From UBA6398 sp963644855 (GTDB lineage: Bacteria > Bacteroidota > Bacteroidia > Bacteroidales > Bacteroidaceae), in NCBI GenBank assembly GCA_963644855.1, contig CAVIQL010000012.1, positions 1 through 64,000 on the forward strand: a stretch of 64,000 nt of DNA, read 5' to 3'. Shown piece by piece: positions 41,173 through 48,022 of the stretch. Both the position numbers and the translations under genes were made by a program. The stretch's first letter is position 1, and each line of letters begins with the position of its first letter. The notes beneath the pieces are model-generated. The model saw only the letters and a list, made by a program, of their open reading frames with translations, ran no database searches and was not told the DNA's origin.

Positions 41173-42225
41173 ATGAAATTATCTCAATTCAAGTTTAAAC
41201 TACCTGACGAGAAAATAGCTCTTTATCCCGCTCATCATCGCGACGAATCGCGTATGATTGTGCTTCATCGCAATACCGGGAAAATTGAGCACAAGATGTT
41301 CAAGGAGATAATCAATTATTTCGATGAACACGATGTTTTCGTGTTTAATGATACCAAGGTTTTTCCTGCAAGGCTTTATGGTCTGAAAGAGAAGACGGGT
41401 GCAAAAATAGAGGTGTTCCTTTTGCGTGAACTCAATCCTGAGTTGCGCTTGTGGGACGTGCTTGTCGATCCTGCAAGAAAGATAAGAATCGGCAACAAAC
41501 TCTTTTTTGGAGAGGACGGAAGCATTATGGCGGAAGTTATAGACAATACTACGAGCCGCGGACGTACATTGCGTTTCCTTTACGACGGTCCTCATGACGA
41601 ATTCAAGCGTCAACTTTACGCTCTTGGCGAAGCTCCGCTGCCCAAATTCATTAAAAGAGATGTCGAAGCTGAGGATTTGGAAAGATTCCAGACCATCTTC
41701 GCCAAAAACGAAGGTGCGGTAACGGCTCCAGCAAGCGGATTGCATTTCTCGCGCGAGCTTATGAAGAGAATGGAAATCAAAGGCATCGACTTTGCATTCC
41801 TTACAATGCATTGCGGATTGGGAACTTTCCGTTCCACCGACGTTGAAGATCTTACGAAACACAAGATGGACTCCGAACAGATGTTTGTGGAGAAGGAATG
41901 CTGCGACATTGTAAACCGCGCAATCGATGGCGGACACAAGGTAGTGGCTGTGGGAACAACGGTGCAGCGTGCTCTCGAAACAGCAGTGGGTGCCGACAAT
42001 CGTCTCAAGCAATACGAAGGCTGGACAAACAAGTTTATTTTCCCGCCCTACGATTTCCATATCGCCAATGCCATGGTTGTGAATTTTGAATTGCCTTTGA
42101 GCACGCTCCTAATGCTTACCACTGCATACGGAGGCTATGATAATGTGATGAATGCCTATAAAGTGGCGCTCAAGGACGATTATAAATTCGGACCATACGG
42201 AGATGCAATGCTTATAATCGACTAA
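41173..42225 (+). CDS. queA: S-adenosylmethionine:tRNA ribosyltransferase-isomerase
   Basis: This 350-residue protein has full QueA motifs: FKLPDEKIALYPAHHRDESRM near the start (read in two parts), DVFVFNDTKVFPARLYG, LHFSRELM preceded by EGAVTAPASG, THCGLGTF-like MHCGLGTFRST, GTTVQRALETA and FPPYDFHIANAMVVNFELP. It converts preQ1 in tRNA to epoxyqueuosine in queuosine synthesis. The stop overlaps the folK start (TAATG). Confidence 0.95.
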   Translation: MKLSQFKFKLPDEKIALYPAHHRDESRMIVLHRNTGKIEHKMFKEIINYFDEHDVFVFNDTKVFPARLYGLKEKTGAKIEVFLLRELNPELRLWDVLVDPARKIRIGNKLFFGEDGSIMAEVIDNTTSRGRTLRFLYDGPHDEFKRQLYALGEAPLPKFIKRDVEAEDLERFQTIFAKNEGAVTAPASGLHFSRELMKRMEIKGIDFAFLTMHCGLGTFRSTDVEDLTKHKMDSEQMFVEKECCDIVNRAIDGGHKVVAVGTTVQRALETAVGADNRLKQYEGWTNKFIFPPYDFHIANAMVVNFELPLSTLLMLTTAYGGYDNVMNAYKVALKDDYKFGPYGDAMLIID

Positions 42226-42692
42226 TGGTTCATACAGTTTACCTTGCATTCGGTTCTAATTTGGGTAGCAGGGAAGAAACAATACGACGGGCTGTCAAAC
42301 TTCTCGATTCCGAGGGTTTGAAGCCCGTTTCTGTTGCCCCTTGCATGCTCACAAAGCCCGAAGGTTTCTGTTCAGAAAATCTTTTTCTCAATACGGCGGG
42401 CGAATTTTCCACCACATTGTCGCCCGAGGAAGCACTCGCGGCTACGCAACGTGTAGAGAAGGAACTGGGCAGAACGCAAAAATCGGAAAATGGGGTGTAT
42501 CACGACCGCACGATAGACATTGACATAATTTTTTATGACCAACTTGTGATATCTACCCCGCATCTCGTGATTCCTCACCCGCATCTTTGCAAGCGGAGGT
42601 TTGTGTTGCAACCACTTGTAGCCATTGCTCCCGATTTGAAACACCCTGTAAATGGTAAGACAATAAGGGAAATTCTCGACGCATTACAATGA
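42225..42692 (+). CDS. folK: 2-amino-4-hydroxy-6-hydroxymethyldihydropteridine diphosphokinase
   Basis: This 155-residue protein has the HPPK motifs YLAFGSNLGSREETI, FLNTAGEF, RTQKSENGVYHDRTIDIDII (metal Asp pair) and VIPHPHLCKRRFVLQPL. It makes the pteridine diphosphate for folate synthesis. It is the last gene of the cluster and is coupled to queA by TAATG. Array G begins only nine bases past its stop. Confidence 0.94.
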   Translation: MVHTVYLAFGSNLGSREETIRRAVKLLDSEGLKPVSVAPCMLTKPEGFCSENLFLNTAGEFSTTLSPEEALAATQRVEKELGRTQKSENGVYHDRTIDIDIIFYDQLVISTPHLVIPHPHLCKRRFVLQPLVAIAPDLKHPVNGKTIREILDALQ

Positions 42693-42701
42693 TTTTTTAC
42701 A

Positions 42702-42818
42702 AGATGCTTTGCTGCAAAAATTCCAAGGCATCTAATTTAAATTTCAAGCCTTGGAATTTAAATTAGGTCAGACTTCGTTTAAAACAAGGTCTGATATCGT
42801 TTCAACACTTTCTGATAT
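42702..42818. repeat. Phased-box array G (six boxes, hybrid of both box types)
   Basis: Centres are at 42707 (AGATG-C-TTTGC), 42728 (CCAAG-G-CATCT), 42749 (TCAAG-C-CTTGG), 42770 (AGGTC-A-GACTT), 42792 (AGGTC-T-GATAT) and 42813 (TTTC-T-GATAT); spacings are 21, 21, 21, 22 and 21. It joins CAAG/AGATG-type boxes to GGTC/TATC-type boxes in one register, showing they belong to one family. Confidence 0.75.
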
Positions 42819-42861
42819 GGCTATGATGATATTCAACAACGACAAAATGTTTCCCTATAAG

Positions 42862-42928
42862 GCAAAAAAAAATGGGATACCGCCGTATCCCAATCTTGTT
42901 AACCTTAAATCTAATACTATGAAAAACA
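42862..42928 (-). ncRNA. Small RNA of about 65 nt with its own promoter and terminator
   Basis: On the minus strand a complete promoter (42964-42934) precedes a stretch with no reading frame. It ends in the stem TGGGATAC/GTATCCCA (42892-42885 with 42880-42873) followed by nine T residues, an ideal terminator. The body reads TTTTTCATAGTATTAG, then ATTTAAGGTTAACAAGATTG up to the hairpin. I believe similar short RNAs are listed for Bacteroidales in Rfam, but I could not check the family. Both neighbouring genes point the other way, so this is an independent transcript. Its target or function is unknown. Confidence 0.65.
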
Positions 42929-42933
42929 CGTTG

Positions 42934-42964
42934 CAAATATACTGAGTTTTTACAAAGGAGCAAA
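42934..42964 (-). promoter_or_regulatory. Promoter of the small RNA
   Basis: On the minus strand: TTTG (42964-42961), an exact 19-bp spacer, then TATATTTG (42941-42934). Confidence 0.75.
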
Positions 42965-43062
42965 TCGATATAAAAATATTATGTCGGATTTTATGTTTTT
43001 TTTCGATTAGGCTCCGTAAATGCAAAACGTAATTAACAAAAATACGTATTTTTGTACCTCAA

Positions 43063-43668
43063 ATGACACTTTGTTTAAAAAATATCAGACGATTTCTTGT
43101 TAGAGTGCGGAGATTTAGAAACCGCAACGGCTATGGAATTCATTCTCCCTTTGCCTATGATTTTGTGAAAGGCGTGGTGTATGAACAAGCACGCTATTAT
43201 GCTTATAAAGAACTGAAAAGTCGCCGCCGCAAGCGTACTTTGGCACAACGGGGGCTGACATCAAAGGGCGACAAACTGATGTTTCGCGTAGCAAACTACT
43301 GCCACCCGCATTCGGTAGTGCTTGTTGGCGCGAAATCTGCGCTTACTGCCGAATATATAGCCGCAGGGAGCAGCAATGCGGAGGTTTCCATTTATCCGTT
43401 GCCCGAACAAATGCCGTCGCGCGGGCTTGAATTTGTGTTTGCAGCCCAAGATTCCGACATTCTCACCGTTTTTCACATCACAGCCCAGTGTGCCAGCGAA
43501 ACCACGTTCTTTGCTGCCGCTGGAATACACGATTCGCGCGAAAGCGAAAGCCGTTGGAACGAAATATGTGCCGATGCCCGCGCTATAGTAACCTTTGACC
43601 TCTACGAAGTGGGCTTTGTGTTTTTTAATCCCAACCTCAACAAGCAAAACTATATAGTCAGCTTCTGA
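43063..43668 (+). CDS. Degenerate class I SAM methyltransferase homologue
   Basis: This 201-residue protein matches a Bacteroidota methyltransferase-like family at both ends. The N-terminus has NGYGIHSPFAYDFVKGVVYE, and the C-terminus has IHDSRESESRWNEI followed by VTFDLYEVGFVFFNP. Between them, where motif I (E-I-G-T-x-x-G) should follow CHPHSV, it reads VLVGAKSALTAEYIA, lacking the acidic residue and the glycine pattern. The later DGNH-type segment is replaced by AAQDSD. It may have lost SAM binding. The start at 43063 lies just past a -7 element TATTTTTG (43047-43054). The CGGCACAA/TTGTGCCG hairpin follows at 43675-43700. Confidence 0.65.
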   Translation: MTLCLKNIRRFLVRVRRFRNRNGYGIHSPFAYDFVKGVVYEQARYYAYKELKSRRRKRTLAQRGLTSKGDKLMFRVANYCHPHSVVLVGAKSALTAEYIAAGSSNAEVSIYPLPEQMPSRGLEFVFAAQDSDILTVFHITAQCASETTFFAAAGIHDSRESESRWNEICADARAIVTFDLYEVGFVFFNPNLNKQNYIVSF

Positions 43669-43772
43669 AACATACGGCACAAAAAGTTGTCGTTGTGCCG
43701 CCGCGAAAAAACACTACCGCATGCGTTGCTGCACATTTGGCGATGCAATAATAAAATTTCCCATGATTTTTC

Positions 43773-43802
43773 TTTGTTATTCGGAATAACATTGTAATTT
43801 TG
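43773..43802 (+). promoter_or_regulatory. Promoter of the DUF2795 gene
   Basis: TTTG (43773-43776), an 18-bp spacer, then TAATTTTG (43795-43802), 32 bases before the start codon. Confidence 0.65.
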
Positions 43803-43834
43803 CGCCGTTTTCTGAATATAAAGCATTTAAAACT

Positions 43835-44056
43835 ATGTATTGGACACTGGAATTAGCCTCAAAACTCGAAGATGCACCTTGGCCAGCAACTAAAGATGAG
43901 TTGATTGACTATGCTACACGATCGGGCGCCCCTATGGAAGTTATCGAAAACCTTCAGGAACTCGAAGATGAAGGCGAAGTGTATGAAAACATCGAAGACG
44001 TGTGGCCCGACTATCCTACAAAGGAAGATTTCTTCTTTAACGAGGAAGAGTATTAA
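43835..44056 (+). CDS. DUF2795 family small acidic protein
   Basis: This 73-residue, very acidic protein (MYWTLELASKLEDAPWPATKDELIDYA) matches the DUF2795 pattern of WPATKxELIDYAxRxGAP followed by an acidic helix (ENLQELEDEGEVYENIEDVWPDY, read in parts). In Bacteroidota this is a conserved single gene of unknown function; the fold is expected to be a small helical domain. It has its own promoter and a strong terminator, so it is a separate and probably well-expressed gene. Confidence 0.88.
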   Translation: MYWTLELASKLEDAPWPATKDELIDYATRSGAPMEVIENLQELEDEGEVYENIEDVWPDYPTKEDFFFNEEEY

Positions 44057-44095
44057 CGCGCCGCTCTGACGCATAAGCCGTAAAAGAACATCGCC

Positions 44096-44131
44096 AAAGG
44101 GCGTAGGGAAAAATCCCTGCGCCCTTTTCCG
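44096..44131 (+). terminator. Terminator of the DUF2795 gene
   Basis: AAAGGGCGTAGGG pairs with CCCTGCGCCCTTT over 13 bp (one T-G pair) around AAAAAT, followed by TTTCC. Confidence 0.88.
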
Positions 44132-44198
44132 TTTCTTTGTGCGTGTTGCGACATTGGCGACGCATGTGGTGGAGTAGGGGTGGACATGTGTTTTTTTA

Positions 44199-44293
44199 AT
44201 GCGGCATGTCGTTAAAACGATAACCGATATTTTTTGAAAAAGGTCGGATATTGTTTAAAAAATATCGGTTATCGTTTTTGCGATATACGATAT
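44199..44293. repeat. Phased-box array H (five boxes, perfect 22-bp inverted repeat)
   Basis: Centres are at 44204 (ATGCG-G-CATGT), 44225 (ATAAC-C-GATAT), 44246 (AGGTC-G-GATAT), 44267 (ATATC-G-GTTAT) and 44288 (ATATA-C-GATAT), all 21 bp apart. Positions 44214-44235 and 44257-44278 are perfect inverted complements of 22 bp with the central box in the loop. A box at 44162 (GCGAC-G-CATGT) is in the same register. It is the best copy for testing cruciform or RNA hairpin formation. Confidence 0.82.
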
Positions 44294-44474
44294 TGTTTTT
44301 TGCACGAACCATGTCGCAGCGTTAATATGGATTTATGTATGGGTTATGTTGCTTATAAGCGACAAAAAGTTTTGTAAAAACAAAATTACGCTGCAAAAAG
44401 TTCGTTTTTCAAAAGTTTACTTGTCATTTATGTAGGGTAAAATGATTTTTACTTACATTTGTGGCAATAAAAAG

Positions 44475-44505
44475 TCTGTTTTATTTGCAAAAAGAAATAA
44501 TTTTG
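44475..44505 (+). promoter_or_regulatory. Promoter of amtB
   Basis: TCTG (44475-44478, one base from TTTG), a 19-bp spacer, then TAATTTTG (44498-44505), 30 bases before the start codon. A second -7-like box TACATTTG lies at 44454-44461. The rest of the 479-base gap holds the DUF2795 terminator and array H. Confidence 0.55.
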
Positions 44506-44535
44506 CACGACAAACGAACAAAAAGAAATATTACT

Positions 44536-45921
44536 ATGAAGATTAAAAAGAAATGGATTGTCCTTATGGGCGTGATGGTAATAATTACCATCGCAGGATT
44601 GTTTAGTTCCGAACCGAGTTTCGACTGTGATTTTTCAACGATAAGCGCTGCCGATGTGGCTTGGCTTATTACTGCTACGATTTTTGTGCTGATGATGACC
44701 CCCGGCCTCTCGTTCTTTTACGGCGGTATGGTAGGTGCTCGTAATGTGATATCCACAATGTTGCAAAGTTTCATAGCAATGGGAATAATTACTGTGTTGT
44801 GGGTTGCATTTGGCTTCAGTTTGTGTTTCGGAGACGATATCGGCGGAATAATAGGAAACCCTACAACTTTCGCAATGTTCCAGAATGTTGGTGCGGCAGT
44901 ATATACCACGCCTACGGGAAAGATTCTTGGCGGTGCAACAATACCCCTTGCGCTCTACGCATTGTTTCAAATGAAATTTGCAATCATAACTCCTTCGCTC
45001 ATAACGGGCTCGTTTGCTGAGAGAGTGAGATTTTCGGCATACTTGTTCTTTATGATATTCTTCTTTATATTTATATATTGTCCGCTTGCCCACCTTACGT
45101 GGCATCCTGACGGCTTGTTTATGAAATGGGGCGTGATAGATTTTGCGGGAGGTATCGTGGTGCATGCTTCTTCGGGCGTTGCAGCTTTGGCAGGAGCAAT
45201 ATTTCTTGGCAAACGCCGCACTTCGACAAAAGATGAGGAGCCTGCAAATATTCCATTTGTGCTTCTCGGCGCAGCGTTGTTGTGGCTTGGCTGGTTTGGG
45301 TTTAATGCAGGAAGTTCTCTTCATGCCGATGGACAAGCGGTGAAAGCTTTTCTTAATACTACCACTGCTTCGGCAACGGCAATGATGACTTGGATTTTCT
45401 TTGACTGTCTTCGCGGTAGAAAACCGTCTGCGATGGGAGCGGCAGTAGGTTGCGTGGTGGGTCTCGTGGCTTGTACTCCTTCGGCAGGATATGTGAGCGT
45501 GGGACAAACGATATTTATTTCGTTTGCAATTTCGATAATTTGTAATATTGCGGTATACTGGCGTTCTCATAGCCGAATAGACGATGCGCTCGACGTGTTC
45601 CCTACTCACGGAACGGGTGGTATTGTTGGTACGATAATGACTGGTATCTTTATTCACGAGGGACTTATTGCCGGAACCACCGATGGTTTGATAATATTCC
45701 TCTATCATATTCTTGCCGTGGTGATAGTTTTTGTTTACACCTTTGGCATGAGTTACTTTGGTTATTGGCTTATCGACAAGTTTATTCCTATGCGCGTGAG
45801 CATTCAGAGCGAACGTGTGGGTCTCGACCTTAGTCAGCACGACGAGCACTACGGACTTGCTCATTTTGGAGAGCGTGAACTTGCCGAATACGAAGAACAT
45901 ATAAGAAATAAATCAAAGTAA
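44536..45921 (+). CDS. amtB: Ammonium transporter (Amt family)
   Basis: The start at 44536 (MKIKKKWIVLMGVMVIITIAG) gives 461 residues with a signal-like first helix and eleven further membrane segments. An in-frame ATA-rich upstream start would lie in the promoter. Signature stretches include TPGLSFFYGGMVGARNVISTM, GSFAERVRFSAYLFF, DFAGGIVVHASSGVAALAGA (pore His) and FPTHGTGGIVGTIMTG (second pore His). It conducts ammonia across the inner membrane under nitrogen limitation. No glnK PII gene is adjacent here, which differs from most bacteria. A terminator follows. Confidence 0.95.
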   Translation: MKIKKKWIVLMGVMVIITIAGLFSSEPSFDCDFSTISAADVAWLITATIFVLMMTPGLSFFYGGMVGARNVISTMLQSFIAMGIITVLWVAFGFSLCFGDDIGGIIGNPTTFAMFQNVGAAVYTTPTGKILGGATIPLALYALFQMKFAIITPSLITGSFAERVRFSAYLFFMIFFFIFIYCPLAHLTWHPDGLFMKWGVIDFAGGIVVHASSGVAALAGAIFLGKRRTSTKDEEPANIPFVLLGAALLWLGWFGFNAGSSLHADGQAVKAFLNTTTASATAMMTWIFFDCLRGRKPSAMGAAVGCVVGLVACTPSAGYVSVGQTIFISFAISIICNIAVYWRSHSRIDDALDVFPTHGTGGIVGTIMTGIFIHEGLIAGTTDGLIIFLYHILAVVIVFVYTFGMSYFGYWLIDKFIPMRVSIQSERVGLDLSQHDEHYGLAHFGERELAEYEEHIRNKSK

Positions 45922-45968
45922 GGATTTTGAAATTTTTCATTCCATAAATTTTCTGGGTTATTACTGGT

Positions 45969-46006
45969 ACAATCCCATGCGGCATTTGCTGTGTGGGATT
46001 GTTCTT
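45969..46006 (+). terminator. Terminator of amtB
   Basis: ACAATCCCA (45969-45977) pairs with TGGGATTGT (45994-46002), followed by TCTTTG. The tail is modest. Confidence 0.65.
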
Positions 46007-46058
46007 TGTACAGTTTTCATGCGGTGCTTGAAGAAACTTGTGGAAAATGCCAAAAACG

Positions 46059-46126
46059 AGGTTGGGTGTAATTTAAAATAGATGCGGCGGAATTAGGTCG
46101 GACCTTGTTTTTGCGAGATGCCTTGT
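46059..46126. repeat. Phased-box array N (irregular)
   Basis: Boxes lie at 46064 (AGGTT-G-GGTGT, a decayed GGTCnGACC), 46085 (AGATG-C-GGCGG), 46100 (AGGTC-G-GACCT) and 46121 (AGATG-C-CTTGT). Two intervals are 21 bp; the middle one is 15, as if six bases were lost. It lies upstream of the GH20 promoter. Confidence 0.5.
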
Positions 46127-46182
46127 AGTTTTTTGCAATGCAAAATTGGAGAAAAATCATTAGGCAAACGTGCATCGGAAAA

Positions 46183-46213
46183 TTGTACATTCCAATCATA
46201 ATTGCTATATTTG
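46183..46213 (+). promoter_or_regulatory. Promoter of the GH20 gene
   Basis: TTG (46183-46185), a 20-bp spacer, then TATATTTG (46206-46213), 51 bases before the start codon. Confidence 0.55.
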
Positions 46214-46264
46214 CAGATAATAACAAAGGTATAGCCAAGAAAACAATAACTATATAAATAAAAA

Positions 46265-47881
46265 ATGAAGAAATCATTTAGCAAAACGCTTGTGGCGGGA
46301 ATAGCCGCAGCGCTTCTCGTTCTTCCGGCAAAGCATTGTGCCGCACAAATAACCATTGTTCCACAGCCGCAAGTCGTAAGGCTTCAGGCTGGCAAAGCTT
46401 CGGTTTCGGCAAATCCCAAAGTATATGTCGACAAGAAAGCCAAAATCAGCAACGCTTACCTTGCTGCACAGTTCAAAGAAGCCGGCATTTCGCCCGTTAT
46501 GGTATCTTCGGCATCTCAAGCCGATATAACAATCTCAATGGGCAAGGCTTCGGGACACAAGGAAGGATATACACTCGAAGTAAGCGACAAGAAACCCGCT
46601 GTGGTGGCTGTGGCAGATGACCGCAATGGTGCGCTTTACGCAATTGAGAGTATAAGACAAATGCTGAAGAACGAAAACGGAAACTTTACCGCCAACGTTT
46701 GCAAAATAACCGACTGGCCCGAGTTTGGGTGGCGTGCTTATATGCTCGACGAGAGCCGTCATTTCCACGGAATGGCAATGGTGAAACGCCTTGTCAATGA
46801 AATGGTGCGCTTGAAGATGAATACTTTCCACTGGCATTTGGTTGACGATCCAGGGTGGCGCATAGAAATCAAAGGATATCCCAAACTCACGAGCGAAGGT
46901 TCGCTTAGCGATTACAGCCATTGGTTCCTCGGTGCCGACAAATGGAAAGAAGCTTATCCTAATCTCGACCGCGCATACTACACTCAGGACGAAATTAAAG
47001 AAGTTGTCAATTACTGCGCCGAGAGAGGCATACGCGTGATACCCGAAATAGAAGTCCCGGGCCATTGCTTTGCTGCAGCTCACGTTTATCCTGAACTCAT
47101 GGCAAAAGGAGACAATGATACCGACCCGGCAATATATGATGTGGTTGCACCGGAGTTCAAGAAATTTATAGAAACAACGCTCACTCAGGTTGTGAAACTC
47201 TTCCCTTCGAAGATATTGCATATCGGTGGCGACGAAGCGAACTATTCGCGCTGGACCAAGAACGATAGAATCAAAAAGTTCATGAAGGAGCACGATTTGA
47301 AAACATATCCCGACATGCAACTCTACACTATAAACACACTGCAAAAGTTCTTGGAAAAGAAAGGAGTTAAACTTATCGGTTGGAATGAGATTACCGGCGA
47401 CAATGTTCACGAAGAAGCTAATCGTGGCGAGAACTCTTCGGTAAATCTTGACCCTGATGCTCTCGTACAATTCTGGGACGGTTCCACAGAGCTCGCAAAG
47501 AAAGCAATCAAGAAAGGTTTCAATGTGGTTAATTCAAATCGTGTGTTCACTTACCTCGATTATCCCTACGAAGCAATCCCACTTGCCCATTCATATAGTT
47601 TCAATCCGTATTTCGAAGACCTTACACCGGAGCAAAACTCAAAGATACTCGGTCTCGGTTGCCAAATGTGGGGCGAACGTACTCCCACGGCTGCGCGAAT
47701 ATATTTCCAAACTTTCCCACGCCTTGCAGCATACGCAGAATGTGGCTGGACAAAAGTTGAAAACAAAAACTTGGCAGATTTCACACGCCGCGTAGCGCCC
47801 GTGGAGAAACTGTGGCAGAGCAAAGGGTATTTCACAGGACAACCCTCATATTCGATGGGCACGCCAGAAGCTGCGAAATAA
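46265..47881 (+). CDS. Beta-N-acetylhexosaminidase, GH20, secreted
   Basis: This 538-residue protein has a signal peptide (MKKSFSKTLVAGIAAALLVL, cleavage near HCAA-QI). A GH20b zincin-like N-domain covers about 30-150, and the catalytic TIM barrel 152-515. Barrel motifs: RAYMLDESRHFHG, NTFHWHLVDDPGWRIEIKGY (in parts), IPEIEVPGHCFAA, and HIGGDEANYSRW with the Asp323-Glu324 catalytic pair. LIGWNEI follows. It releases terminal GlcNAc or GalNAc from host or fungal glycans, probably in the periplasm. It ends at the hairpin at 47913-47940. Confidence 0.93.
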   Translation: MKKSFSKTLVAGIAAALLVLPAKHCAAQITIVPQPQVVRLQAGKASVSANPKVYVDKKAKISNAYLAAQFKEAGISPVMVSSASQADITISMGKASGHKEGYTLEVSDKKPAVVAVADDRNGALYAIESIRQMLKNENGNFTANVCKITDWPEFGWRAYMLDESRHFHGMAMVKRLVNEMVRLKMNTFHWHLVDDPGWRIEIKGYPKLTSEGSLSDYSHWFLGADKWKEAYPNLDRAYYTQDEIKEVVNYCAERGIRVIPEIEVPGHCFAAAHVYPELMAKGDNDTDPAIYDVVAPEFKKFIETTLTQVVKLFPSKILHIGGDEANYSRWTKNDRIKKFMKEHDLKTYPDMQLYTINTLQKFLEKKGVKLIGWNEITGDNVHEEANRGENSSVNLDPDALVQFWDGSTELAKKAIKKGFNVVNSNRVFTYLDYPYEAIPLAHSYSFNPYFEDLTPEQNSKILGLGCQMWGERTPTAARIYFQTFPRLAAYAECGWTKVENKNLADFTRRVAPVEKLWQSKGYFTGQPSYSMGTPEAAK

Positions 47882-47912
47882 AACGCGGGCAATCCTTTAG
47901 TAGAACAAAAAT

Positions 47913-47948
47913 AGTCGGTCGTATCGTTGATATGACCGACATTTTTTA
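47913..47948. terminator. Terminator of the GH20 gene, abutting the next promoter
   Basis: GTCGGTCGTATC (47914-47925) pairs with GATATGACCGAC (47929-47940), one mismatch, then ATTTTTTA. The flanking A run makes it partly bidirectional. Its T tract runs straight into the -7 element TATATTTG (47947-47954) of the following gene. Confidence 0.8.
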
Positions 47949-48022
47949 TATTTGCACCATACATATATATAATATGCCTGTGGTGGAAAATAATGCCACA
48001 GACAATTTAAACTAAACCGAAC

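Noticed and set aside
42751..42945. 64-codon plus-strand reading frame after folK
   Set aside because: It spans array G and the small RNA terminator; the composition is that of the repeats and it has no family match by eye.
43675..43700. CGGCACAA/TTGTGCCG hairpin as a riboswitch for DUF2795
   Set aside because: It lies before the DUF2795 promoter, so it cannot be in that leader; it is at best a weak terminator of the preceding gene.
9782..44293. Phased arrays as plain transcription terminators
   Set aside because: Several genes already have separate strong terminators, and arrays D, F and J lie between divergent genes where no transcript ends.
44635..45900. 421-codon minus-strand reading frame opposite amtB
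   Set aside because: It is the antisense of a strongly conserved gene and is His/Arg/Ser-rich nonsense without a domain.
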